Below are positions 21,448-31,357 of a stretch of 64,000 bases of DNA, piece after piece. Position numbers and translations under genes: made by a program. Every line of letters starts with the position of its first letter. Within the stretch, counting starts at the first letter, position 1. Below the pieces are notes generated by a model. That model was given only the letters and a program-made list of their open reading frames with translations, ran no database searches and was not told the DNA's origin. The stretch is from Syngnathus acus (Eukaryota > Chordata > Actinopteri > Syngnathiformes > Syngnathidae). The stretch is taken from contig NC_051101.1 of NCBI RefSeq assembly GCF_901709675.1, forward strand, positions 806,001 through 870,000, in the 5' to 3' direction.

Positions 21448-21756
21448 TTAGCACCTGATACCTGGATATGTCTTGCCTTTCTGAAACGCTGCTTCTAAGG
21501 TACTTTGGTACCTTAGCCTCGGTGTGGCTGCAGGGTTTTCCGTCGCTGCCTTAGTGTCTGCGGCACGTTTCAACTGCAGCTCTTCATGAACCGTGGGGTG
21601 AATTTTACTTAAATGTTTTGTTAAGTTTGTGGTGTTGCCACAATATTTAATCGTTTTGTGACATATTTCACATCTTTCCTCGTTGTTATTAACTAAAATA
21701 TAATACCTCCAAACCAGACTTCTCTTACGGTCGGACTGGGCCGCCGCCGTGGCCAT
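21448..21756 (-). CDS. BED-finger-only protein of hAT family B, copy 2
   Basis: 102 residues from ATG 21756 (MATAAAQSDRKRSLVWRYY). The BED finger CEICHKTIKYCGNTTNLTKH with LSKIH is intact, and the C-terminal tail ends KGKTYPGIRC. It differs from the copy at 10616-10924 at about three residues, with no frameshift. The catalytic part of the transposase is absent. Confidence 0.75.
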   Translation of the reverse strand: MATAAAQSDRKRSLVWRYYILVNNNEERCEICHKTIKYCGNTTNLTKHLSKIHPTVHEELQLKRAADTKAATENPAATPRLRYQSTLEAAFQKGKTYPGIRC

Positions 21757-22459
21757 GCTTGTTTGTGTTTGGATTGGAACGGGAGGCGGAGGAGGAGGGC
21801 TTGGCTTGTGAGAAAAGGGGGCGGGAGCAGAGCAGGACACGCCAGTGCAGCAGGCGGAAGGAAAAGTAGTGCTAGCATGAGTGCAAGTCGTCAAATTGGA
21901 GCAGAAAAAAAATGAGGGAAAATATAATGAAATAATTGTAAGTATCGATATTTTAGCTACGGAGATCGATACTCAAAAATGAGCAGCCTGGATCGATATA
22001 TCGATATTTTGGTATCGATCCGCCCATCCCTACCGCACGCCACATAACCAACAAATCCCCCAACAACAAAGTTGAGGCTGGTAAAAATACAGAGTGGCCA
22101 GTAACTCAGGTAAATCGCCAGCCGCAAAAGTCCATCGGGCCCCGATGCAGAGTCATTATAGATGGAGTCATCTGTCGTACATAATTAGTGTAGATATTTT
22201 AATTTCAGCACAAAATACATGGGTTTTTCAGGGTGCAACTGTGCATACGCAAAAGCCAAATAAGTAATGAATCATTATCGTGATCACAATTCTGTAAGCC
22301 CATTTGGGAGCATCTTCCATAGGAACGCGTCATATGATTGTTAAGCAGACATCATCATTGGGGAGCTTTCGGAGGAACCGAAACCGGACCTGGTGTCAAC
22401 GATGACTGCATCATCCTGGAGATGAGACCTTGTGGGCAGGATCTCAGAGATTTACCGCT

Positions 22460-25400
22460 TTAAGCTATCAGCATGGACATGAAGACGAAGACCACGGTCG
22501 TTGTCATTATCATTGGACTCATCCGAGGTCCTGCCGGGACACAAGACACAAGATGAGATCCTATATATCAGGGGTCACCAACCTTTCTTAAACCGAGAGC
22601 TACTTCCTGGGTACTGATTAAGGCAAAGGGCTACCAGTTTGACACACACTTCTGAAATAGCCAATTTGCTCAATTTGGCTTTCACTATGTGTTATTATTG
22701 TCATTTGCAGTTCACATGTAAGTGTGATTTTAACAAGAATAGCAAAAATACAGCCAAACCTTGGTTTTTGACCACAATCCGTTTCAGAAGGCGGTTCGAG
22801 AAGCGAATCGGTCGAATTCCGAATCTATTTTTCCCATTACAAATAAAGGAAATTTTTTTAATCCATTTCAAGACAAAAAAAAAACTGCAGCGCACCGCCG
22901 AACGCGCAACCGTAGCGCGTCGCCCACCGCGCAACTGCACCGAGCTGGTCGCATTATTGTGACAGAGCCGTCGTTGAAATCTAGAAAATATTTTTAAAGT
23001 CCTGATGTACTTTCCAAAATTTAAGTGGACCTAAGTGCGCAGGGAGCTTAATTTTGTCCGATCGCGCAACTGCAGCGCACCGCCGAACGCGCAACAGTAG
23101 CGCGTCGCCGACCGCGCAACTGCACCGCGCTGGTCGCATTATTGTGACAGAGCCGTCGCTAAAATTTAGAAAATATTTTTAAAGTCTTGATGTACTTTCC
23201 AAAATTTAAGTGGACCTCAGTGCGCAGGGAGCTTAATTTGGTCCGATCGCGCAACCGTAGCGCGCCGGGCGCTCACTGTCGCATTGCTTTAAGAGCGTCT
23301 TTGTGTTTTAGGATGGCTTTACTGCTCCCACTTGCTTTCTTTGGAGGCATGATTAGGGGTTAATACAATCCTCAAAGTAACGAAAATACAATAACAACGG
23401 AGTCAGTCGGCATCCGAGCCGCGCGGTCGGGTTTTCTCGGGTCCTCCCGGCTCATCTCGCGAGGTTCGACCTCCGAATTTTGTTGGACAACAGAAGCAAA
23501 AAAATCTCGAATTTCTTGTTCGAATTCCGATTTGTTCGAGAACCAGGATGTTCGAAAACCGAGGTTTGACTGTAAAATAAATAGATGCAGCTCACTGACA
23601 AGTGCCGCTGTTTGAGCTAATTTTAGAACAGTCCTGCGGGCGACTCATGCGGTCCTCACAGGTGACCTGGTGCCGGCGGTCACCGTGTTGGTGACCCCTG
23701 CTATATATCAAGTGCTCGCACTCCTGGGTGTGGCTTCGCGGTCCTCACCGCCGTGGCTGGTGATCAGCATGTCGGCCGTGTGCTCCAGGGACCCGTTGTT
23801 GGGCTCTGCCCAGATGTTGAGCAGTCGGCACATGAGCGGGTAGATGTGGACGCTGTCAAAGGCCTCGGACAAGAAGTTCTTCTTAAAATCAGGTCCAAAG
23901 GCCCTGAAGATCATCTTCATGTCCATCTCGCCGTTATGGAAGCCGTGATCGCCTTTGTTCACATACACGATGAATCTCTGGCAGAGGGGAAAAAAAATGC
24001 CTTTTCCCTGTTAGTGAACGGAATGGAATAGGTCATTTTGACCTGGTTATATGTTAAAGCTTGTGAGTAGTTAGTAGGTACATCAGCAGCTCCACGTGCA
24101 GTACTGACCGAAAAGTAGTTGGCTATGTTAAAGGGGATGTCAAATAAGAAATTAAACTGACAATAACATGTTCTATGCGCCTGCACTAGTCCAAACACAG
24201 TCTTTTGATGAATATTGCGTTTGTGGAAATTTGAATTAGACAACAAAATCCACTCATTTTTATCCATCTCAGCGGGCAGCCAATTTGCCACTTGCTGTCG
24301 ACTACAAACGACATGGCAATGCCTTAGGCCCTAAGTTAGGGCTATACTGAGCCGTGACGCTTACCTGTTGCGCAAGCGCACGGCAGATCATGCCTCAGCA
24401 ACACTAATGTGGCCAACTGCTTCTCCAACATGCATTTGGAGCCCAAACCGAACGTTGTTAGATGAGCTATGTCACACTGACCGAGTTGAGGTTGAAGCCA
24501 AGATCTGCTATGATGACGACGGGTGGCAGGCGTCCGCTCCTGGCCAGGTGGAAACTCTCGGGCATGTCACCCTTCCTGTAAACGGTCAGGTTAGGAGCCT
24601 TCGCCAGGGCCTCCAATACTTCCTGCTCCTTTCCGGGCCACGGGGTCAGGATTCCGAAGCCTCCGTAGTCCAGAATCTCAAAGCTGGCCATCTTGAGCAG
24701 ATTCAAGTACTTGTTGAGCACGATCTCATCCACCAGAGGGCGCTTCTTGACAGTGGTCATGCCGTGGTCAGAAGTGATGATGACGTTGAGGGTGGCGTCC
24801 AGCCCGTGGAGCCCAATGGCATCCCGCAGGTAACCCACTGTACGATCGATCTGCCGGATGATGGCCTTCCGGTCCGGGTGGTCGGGGCCCCGGGCATGGC
24901 CCACGTTGTCGGGCTCACCGTAGTACAGGGTGACCAGGTCAAAGTCCTCCTTAGAGAACCAGCTCAGAACCGTGTCAATGTTTTGCCGCCACTCAGTCTC
25001 GTTGTCATCGGGGTGGCCCGACTCCTCCACAACGGCCCGATTCACCGCCTGTCCGCTGTAGTTGGCGCCACCTCCGGGGTAGTAGAAAGAGGCCGTCTTC
25101 AGACCCTGATCCAAAGCCAGGAAAATTACATATGTTCATTTTTTGTTGTCTCCATGTAAGGCAATTAATTGAGAACATTGCCGATGAGACAACTTGGGGT
25201 TCATTGTCTCGCCCAAGGACACTTTGACAGCGGACATTCCGGTGATCATTTGTCACAACTGAGGCACAGTCACCTGAATTATATCACTTGTCATGTTGCA
25301 AACGGCTAGACCAGTACTTCACACCCTTCACTACCCTCATGTAGCTAACTGATTGCAGCTTCAGCATGCAGTCAACATAGCTTGAATATAATATGCATAA

Positions 25401-26444
25401 TAACATAGCTAACTGTTGGCCTGTCGGACATTTTTTTAGGTCTCAAAAGTAGGACGTGTCCGGGAAAAAGAGGACGTCTGGTCACCCTAGCTTAACCTCA
25501 TGAGGGTCACGTGCGGGCTGGAGCCTGTTCCTGTAGTCTCTGAGTGGTAGGTGGGGTCAACCTCTAACCGGTCGCCAGCCAATCGCAGGGCACACATAGA
25601 CAAGTGATCACTCACACCTACGTACGGTCAATGTGGAGCGGTCAATCGGCCTTCCACGTATTTATTTTGAAATGTGGGAGGAAACCAGAGTACCTGCAGG
25701 AATCCCACGCAGGCATGGGGAGAAAATGCAAACCACACAGAAATGCCAAAGCCAAAATCAAAGCCAGCACCTCTGAACTGTGAGGCGGATGTGCGCCAAC
25801 GTGCCGCCCCCAGCATGACGTGAATATCCTTATCTGTTTGCCCAGTACTTCAACATAACTGTTAATTTAGCTTACCATGCTATTGTGACTGACGTCTGAC
25901 AACATGGGACATCGATTGACCGGCAAATGTTAGCTGTCACCTGGTTCTGCGCCGTGATCCAGAGCGGCAAAACGCCATTGTCCCACCACTCGGAGCGCCT
26001 CAGGGTATCCTTGTGAGGGACCTTCTGGTTGGTCTGCGTGTTGAACATCATGTTGTGGACCACCTCGTGATCCTCCACCCAGCGGCCTAAGGAAAAACAA
26101 AGAAGATGAGCATCGGGCAAGTGGAAGAGGAATTTTTGGGAGGAAATGAACTTATGGCTTGACTTTCTCCAGCAACCTGTGATGGTGGTAAAGTGCGACG
26201 GTGAGGTCATGGTGAGCATGGGCGGCGTGATGTACTTGGCCTTGACGCCATCCCGTGCCAGCCGGTCCAGGTTGGGCGTGTCCACATCCTGATCGTAGTC
26301 CCAACGGAAGCCGTCGAAGGAGATCAGCAGGAGGCGCTTCTTGCTCCCCACACCGCTTCGGCACCTGGGCGGCTTCATGGCGGCCCGGGCCAAGAGGACG
26401 ATGAGGAGGAGAAGGAAGACGGGTCGCAGCCTGGCGCTCGCCAT
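22460..26444 (-). CDS. enpp7: Ectonucleotide pyrophosphatase/phosphodiesterase 7 (alkaline sphingomyelinase type)
   Basis: A secreted or membrane-tethered metallo-phosphodiesterase. ENPP7 cleaves phosphocholine from sphingomyelin in the gut lumen. Exons on the minus strand are 26177-26444, 25941-26086, 24482-25105, 23749-23977 and 22460-22530. Together they give 1338 nt, or 445 aa (human 458). A signal peptide spans about 1-22. Zinc ligands and nucleophile are all present: Asp44 (ISFDGFRW), Thr80 (TMTSPSHF), Asp204 and His208 (GEPDNVGHARG), Asp251 and His252 (TSDHGM) and His357 (KGDHGFHNGEMDMK). The last exon codes a hydrophobic tail (VVFVFMSMLIA) like the human C-terminal anchor. It was found by matching splice phase and is the least certain exon. 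Exon 4 could instead run on to a stop at about 23711. Which teleost ENPP7 copy this is was not decided. Confidence 0.9.
22569..23700. mobile_element. hAT element in enpp7 intron 4, host of a nested Tigger
   Basis: The ends CAGGGGTCACCAACC and GGTGACCCCTG are inverted and flanked by a perfect 8-bp CTATATAT (22561-22568, 23701-23708). Removing the nested Tigger (22751-23572) leaves about 310 bp, a MITE-sized element without coding capacity. It starts 39 bases beyond the intron-side edge of exon 5 and ends 48 bases before exon 4. Confidence 0.93.
22751..23572 (-). mobile_element. Tigger/pogo-like non-autonomous element nested in the hAT
   Basis: TA-flanked (22749-22750, 23573-23574) with ends CAGCCAAACCTTGG and CCGAGGTTTGACTG. 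On the minus strand it retains the start of a pogo-type ORF (the CATGCCTCCAAAGAAAGCAA block). Inside, a unit of about 180 bp built from GCGCAACTGCAGCGCACCGC and TTTTTAAAGTC words is present twice in tandem (about 22886-23250). A sister copy lies at 56474-57281. Confidence 0.85.
25490..25740 (-). repeat. Fish LINE/SINE-type tail repeat, enpp7 intron 2
   Basis: Reverse-oriented, diverged copy of the repeat at 141-413, recognisable by CGCCAGCCAATCGCAGGG and GTGGGAGGAAACC. It lies within the 835-base enpp7 intron 2. Confidence 0.7.
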
Positions 26445-27028
26445 GATGTTGCTGTTGTGAGCATTCGCGGCAGCCGAGTGGCTTGGAGGAGGGCGGTGCT
26501 CGTTAACGATTGACAGGCTGATTGCAATATGCTGATGTCTTCAAGCAGACCTTGGACTGGCAATGCGCTTTGATTGAAATTTGCATGCATTGCCATCACA
26601 CACACGGGAAAACCTGCACGTAGGGCAGACTCTGTACTGGTCACCACTCAATGTCACGACACATGTGAAGAAACAATGGACTGGTCGCCAGTCCAGGTCA
26701 GGGTGCATGTGGACAAAGGTGCGTTCCCACATTGGACCAATGCGTTGGCCAGTCGTGTTGCACGTGTGTGTCCGCTCACGTTATCAGACGAGCTGATTAG
26801 AATGGAAGGTTTGCAATGATTGCGCTCTTCTTATTGCACACCCATCAGCAGAATGCGTGATGACTTCATAAGCTTTGGCCTTGAAGGTCAGACTTCACAC
26901 TCATCACTTATTATCTCTGTAATTGTTAATTTCTACCGATGTCATACCAATGAAGTTAATTTAAGTTTGATTTTAATGTAGTCAAGTCAAAGTCAAGTCA
27001 GCTTTAAAGTCAAAACTCTACATACCAG
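26445..27028 (-). promoter_or_regulatory. enpp7: enpp7 upstream/promoter region
   Basis: Non-coding sequence immediately upstream of the enpp7 start, duplicated almost unchanged in the left arm (about 14930-15504). No canonical TATA box or transcription start was identified. Its retention next to a truncated exon makes it a test case for promoter capture by tmem242, whose first exon lies 1.4 kb downstream of the duplicate. Confidence 0.5.
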
Positions 27029-27148
27029 TGACGTGCGGTGAGGTTCATGACTGGGGAGGCACTGACGTCATCCTCCCCCCTCCCCCCGTTAAAATTTGTC
27101 CGACACCTAACCGTGTCACAAAAAAGGTTGGGGAACGCTGCTCTAGAG

Positions 27149-28052
27149 CAGTGGTCCCCAACCACCGGGCCGCGGACCGGTACCGGTCCGTGGGTCACTT
27201 GGTACCGGGCCGCGGAGCCGCACAGGAAAAAAAAAAAAAAAGATTTTTTTTTTTCTTTTTCATTGACGATCAATTCATTCAGGTTAAGACGCTCGTCCCG
27301 GTCACGTGACATGTTTCCCCAGTCGAGCCCGCAAAGCTAGCAACAAATGAGTAAGAATTTATTTTGAAAAATATAAAAAATTTGGCGAATCTCTCCCAAT
27401 TACATCTGTCGGTGCATCTGAAAAATGACTTGACACAGGGCGCTCGTCTCGGTCACGTGACATGTCACCACAGTCAAGCCCGCGAGGCAAGCAAAAATGA
27501 GCAAGAAACAGAGAAGTTTGGAAAGCTTCTTCGGAAAGGGAAAAACGTCCAATGAGGACACTGAAGAAGAAGAGGCTACGACTTCTAAGAAAAGGAAAGC
27601 TGCATTTAAAAGAACATTTCTGGAGTCCTACTTAAAATATGGATTTATCGCCACAGGTGACTCTGACGCGCCAAGTGCACTCCGCATATGTGGCGAAAGG
27701 CTAGCTAACGAAGCAATGAAGCCTTCAAACCTGCTTCGGCACATGGAGACCAAGCATCCTGCATTTAAAGACAAACCTTAACCACTTCGGGTGTCATTGT
27801 CTCCGATTACGCCTAGATGGGAACGGCTCATTTCTGAGAAAAGAGCTCGGTGCTCCCACTAATTCAACGTTTTATTTTTATGTGGTTTATATTTGTTTTT
27901 ATGCCAGTCGTATCATTTTATTTCATCCTATTTATATATATAAATATTTAAATAATAAATATATACATATATTTATTTATATAAAGGCCGGTCCGCGAAA
28001 ATATTTCTGACACGTAACCGGTCCGTGGTGCAAAAAAGGTTGGGGACCACTG
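27149..28052 (+). mobile_element. Non-autonomous hAT element, family A copy 3
   Basis: Perfect 8-bp duplication CTCTAGAG (27141-27148, 28053-28060), with ends CAGTGGTCCCCAACC and GGTTGGGGACCACTG. The left arm preserves the empty site (one CTCTAGAG at about 14804), showing insertion after the inverted duplication arose. Confidence 0.95.
27497..27781 (+). CDS. BED-finger ORF of hAT family A, first zinc ligand lost
   Basis: 94 residues from ATG 27497 (MSKKQRSLESFFGKGKT). The frame is fully open and the His pair is kept (LLRHMETKH), but a codon loss plus substitution turns the C-x2-C motif into RICGERL, removing the first cysteine. The finger is therefore probably not functional. Sister ORFs are at 1031-1312 and 17489-17773. 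Confidence 0.65.
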   Translation: MSKKQRSLESFFGKGKTSNEDTEEEEATTSKKRKAAFKRTFLESYLKYGFIATGDSDAPSALRICGERLANEAMKPSNLLRHMETKHPAFKDKP

Positions 28053-28614
28053 CTCTAGAGTAGCTTATTCATTATTTAAATTGAACTATTTTGATTAAAA
28101 TCCCATAACAGCAGTCTTCACACATAAAAACATTCAACAAAGCACATGGAATCATAAACTTGTTTTCGATCGTGCATACCACTCCGTTTGAAAAGACATG
28201 CTCCGAAGTCCCGTTGTCCGAATCAAACCTTTTAACTCCGGAGTTGGTCTTCCTTTACTGATGACCTCCTGCTTCGACCAAAAATCCATAGTTGAAAATC
28301 GTTTGAGTTTGGATATGTAATCCTCCATTGTAAAACGAAATGTAAAAACGAAAAAAAGAAGAGACCATATCCACGGCTGCAGGTAGTATCAGCTCTTCTG
28401 CAATGGTGAGGTTTTTTTCTTGCACTGAGCAATTTGGTACGCTGCTTTATATGATGCTTACAGTGCTCGCTGATTGACTGAAGTAGCATTCACAAAATGG
28501 GATGATTGTTGGCAATATTCAGCCCGTTTTCGCTGAAAAACCTCAAGCATCTTATCAGCGTGATTGGGGTGCAATGACTTTATAAGTGCCACCTTAATTT
28601 ATTTGGCTTCATAC

Positions 28615-29642
28615 CAGTGACGTGCGGTGAGGGTTGGGGTTGGTGAGGCACTGACTCAGAGTCAGATTTACAAACGTACTGTATGACGCTAAGGCACTGA
28701 CTCACAAGTCAGATTTACAATCATACATGGTTGTTATCCCATTCTTGATTAAATTTAATAACATTTTAAACACACCACTGTACATTTAAACACACCACTG
28801 CAGTATTCTTACCTTTACTTGTAAATGAAGTCCATTCTCCTGTCCTTCTGGACGAAGATCTCGATGACAGGGAAAGCAATAAAGTCGATTTTTGGCAGCA
28901 CAACCACAAAGCCAGTCTTTTTTAGAGTACCAATCCTTTTGAAACGAACGTGTTGTAGTCCGTCCCGGGAGACCCGTAGTTTGAATTAATCCTCGCAAAT
29001 CTGGTGTTGGTCTTCCCTTACTTATGGTTTCTTGCTTTGACTGAAAGTCAAGCTTTGAAAAATTTCTTATTTTCGAGATTATATCCTCCATTGTCAGGGA
29101 AAATAAAGCCAAATAGCAACGCGTTAGCACCGAATGTTGTTGGTTGTTTTTCTTTTCTTTTTTTTCTTCTTAATTTACTCTCGCATTTACTCGTGTCGTG
29201 AACTATTAGCCGCAGGCTCACTCTCGCCCCATCTTCGAGGGAAAGGTACTGGCTGCCTCAAGGCCCGTATTTTCCCGCTGACTGCAAGCACGCGCCGTTT
29301 GCACGCGCTCAGTACAGTGTGTGAGTGGTGCACACTCTCACACGCACGCCCTGAGAGGCACTACCTGTCACTGCCTCAGCCTCCATGATTCCCATCTCCC
29401 GTTGTTATTTGAACAAGAAATACAGCTATTTTGACTATGAAAATGATCCAAATGTATAGGAAACACACCAAAATTGCATTAAAAGCATAGCCCACAGGAC
29501 AGATATTATATTATGTTTTATTATATTATTCATTTTTTAACAACTTATGGTGACAGCTGAGGAAACCATGTTGAGCCCTTTACTGCCCCTGGTGGCAAGG
29601 TGAGGCACTGCCTCACCTGCCTACTATGAGTGCACGTGCCTG
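28615..29642 (-). mobile_element. hAT element of TTF-type transposase family, right arm only
   Basis: Starts CAGTGACGTGCGGTGAGG, ends CACTGCCTCACCTGCC...GCACGTGCCTG, and is flanked by the 8-bp duplication CTTCATAC (28607-28614, 29643-29650). The left arm has the uninterrupted site. It contains a minus-strand fragment of its own transposase. Confidence 0.9.
28786..29091 (-). CDS. N-terminal fragment of TTF-type hAT transposase
   Basis: From ATG 29091 the frame reads MEDIISKIRNFSKLDFQSKQ, then ISKGRPTPDLRGLIQTTGLP, FQKDWYSKKDWLCGCAAKNR and LYCFPC. This is the TTF-type zinc-finger start of ZMYM-like hAT transposases. The frame ends soon after, so the DUF4371 and catalytic regions are missing. 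An older relative (MEDYISKLKRFSTMDF) occurs in both arms of the inverted duplication (about 14543 and 28325). Confidence 0.72.
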   Translation of the reverse strand: MEDIISKIRNFSKLDFQSKQETISKGRPTPDLRGLIQTTGLPGRTTTRSFQKDWYSKKDWLCGCAAKNRLYCFPCHRDLRPEGQENGLHLQVKVRILQWCV

Positions 29643-29868
29643 CTTCATACTGTCCGCTGCCAACATTGTAGGGCACAGTAAACACACCGGTCTTTCCTCG
29701 TCTCCCATCGTAGTAGCACTGAAGCCGAGCGCTACGTCATATTTCCTTGTCTTAGCTTTCACGGGGCCGGCTCTACGCAGGGGCAAGAGCCCCCTCAAAC
29801 AGATATCGTGCCCCTTCAAATCAAACTTTTAGAAGTGAAAAATCCGCTGAAAGAAACACGTTATTCAG

Positions 29869-30335
29869 CTCCCTGTCTTCTCTCATGTCGGTGCAGTGTG
29901 TCCTCGCACAGCCTGCTGTCAGGACTCAGCGCCCCTCCGTAAACATCCAATCACTGTGAGTATGCAAATGAGGCAAGAGGCAGCCAGAGAGTGTCAAGTT
30001 ACAGTCAGCGCGGTAGGAGTTGGAAGAAGCAGTAAAAACTCCACTAAACTCGTCGTAGCGACCCGTGATATAACTAATGATTAACAACTCAAATAATAGT
30101 TAATATAACATTCATATTTGTGCAGTCAAATGGGGAATAGTCTGCTGTTTTTTTTACCCACTGGGAGCGTTTCTCAAGTCACAAGCACATCTGTACACTG
30201 CATCTAACAGACTGAGGACAAATGAGCGGTGTCTGCCGGACCCCTACGTGTAGCCCCGCCCCTCTGCACAGTTTTGTTTCAAACTGCTCAGGGAAATAAT
30301 TTTTAAAAAAGAATTCAGTAGATAAATAAAGAAGT
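29869..30335. other. No gene recognised
   Basis: Unique-looking sequence beyond the right arm. No conserved open frame, RNA gene or inverted ends were seen. It may include the degraded left end of the ZMYM-type transposon that follows. Confidence 0.4.
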
Positions 30336-31240
30336 TGTTTTTCTCAAAACTTCACTTTGCACTCCACCATTCAGCTGCTCACAAAGAGAGAGTTAATGCT
30401 GTGAGATGCATCCTTTTTTCAGAGCATTTAAAACAAGTGTTGCTCCTCTTGCATGTACTCCTCCCCCACCGTCTGTTGTCTTCCGGGTTAGAGCACGCTG
30501 GCATCAAACTTGTTGACTGCCGCTTCTGTCCCGGACCGTGTCCGTTACTTGTTTTTCGTTTTCCTGTTTTCAGTGCACCCGTCTCTTCTTTTATTTTTCT
30601 CGTGTTGTCCTCCGTCCACTTCGCATTCCCGCAGCTCCGCTCTCACCTATCTGTTTCCTCTCCCTCGGACTACCAGCTACGTTAGCCAGCTAGCCAACAG
30701 CCAACTGGCCCAAACCACCACCGGACCCTCCTGCCTCCCGACTCTGAGCCTGTGGCCGCCTGCTGTGGACTCTACGGCAGCTCTGGCCTGGCTCTCTGGC
30801 CTTCCGTCTGGCGTTCTCGGGTGACGGGCTCCACTCCCTGCGGGCTCGCCAACCGTGGCTCTGCTGTGTGCCGCCGTGGTGCGTTGGGGCCTGCCGTTCG
30901 AGCGGGTGCAGTCGAGGTCGACCGGCATCACCATCTGGTCCATCTGGTCCAACATCTGGACCGGCACTTCCCCGATGGCTCACCCATCTCCTCTTTTTGG
31001 ACTACCAACCCCCCGTCACCCCCACCTCCCGTACTGCCAACTTCAACAACCTCCGCTCCTGCCCCTCCTGCTCCTCCATCCATCTCCTTTGCACCGCTGA
31101 CTGATGTCCTGTTATTAACTATATCCTATTGTCTCCCCCCCCCCCCATACGTACCCCCCCCCTTTTTTTTGTTATCTGTAAAGTGTCTTTGGGTTATTGA
31201 AAAGCGCTATATAAATTGAATGAATTATTATTATTATTAT
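30336..31240 (+). repeat. Retroelement-like insert with GCGCTATATAAAT (TTA)n tail
   Basis: GC-rich sequence ends in GTAAAGTGTCTTTGGGTTAT, AAAAGCGCTATATAAATTG and a (TTA)n run at about 31225-31243. That is a 3' end shared by several fish LINEs. Overlapping open frames here are low-complexity (Pro/Ser/Thr-rich) and lack reverse transcriptase motifs. Left boundary is uncertain. Confidence 0.5.
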
Positions 31241-31357
31241 TACTGAAAGCAGTAGCAGTAATGCTGCTGCTAGTACTAGTGCATCAGAGGCAGTAGCTAG
31301 CATAAATACACCTGTACCATCAGCAAGCACTGCTTCTCCTGTTCCTCCTCCCTCAAC

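Larger units (their letters stand above)
20014..22032 (-). mobile_element. Non-autonomous hAT element, family B copy 2 with true target duplication
   Basis: The element is bounded by TAGGGATGGGCGATACC and the inverse, with a perfect 8-bp duplication CCGCACGC at 20006-20013 and 22033-22040. It is the reverse-oriented sister of 10341-12462. It carries the same BED-finger ORF, and in place of the LINE it contains a solo LTR (20366-21118). It occupies most of the space between the convergent tmem242 and enpp7 3' ends. Confidence 0.95.
26315..29868. repeat. Right arm of large inverted duplication
   Basis: This is the counterpart of 12463-15634. From inside to outside it holds enpp7 exon 1 (part), the enpp7 promoter (26445-27028), an old TTF-type hAT remnant starting CAGTGACGTGCGGTGAGG at 27030, and a ZBED5-like hAT remnant. 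Two younger hAT elements (27149-28052 and 28615-29642) are present only here. Because enpp7 is complete on this side, this arm is taken as the original and the left arm as the copy. Homology ends at 29868. Confidence 0.9.

Noticed and set aside
24368-25159. A 263-codon + strand frame across 24368-25159
   Set aside because: It is antisense to enpp7 exon 3, whose minus-strand frame has clear ENPP motifs and splice sites. The + frame is a shadow of GC-rich coding sequence.
30752-31219. Pro/Ser-rich frames in 30.7-31.2 kb
   Set aside because: Low-complexity translation of a GC-rich repeat insert that ends in a GCGCTATATAAAT tail. There are no domains, and several overlapping frames are equally open.
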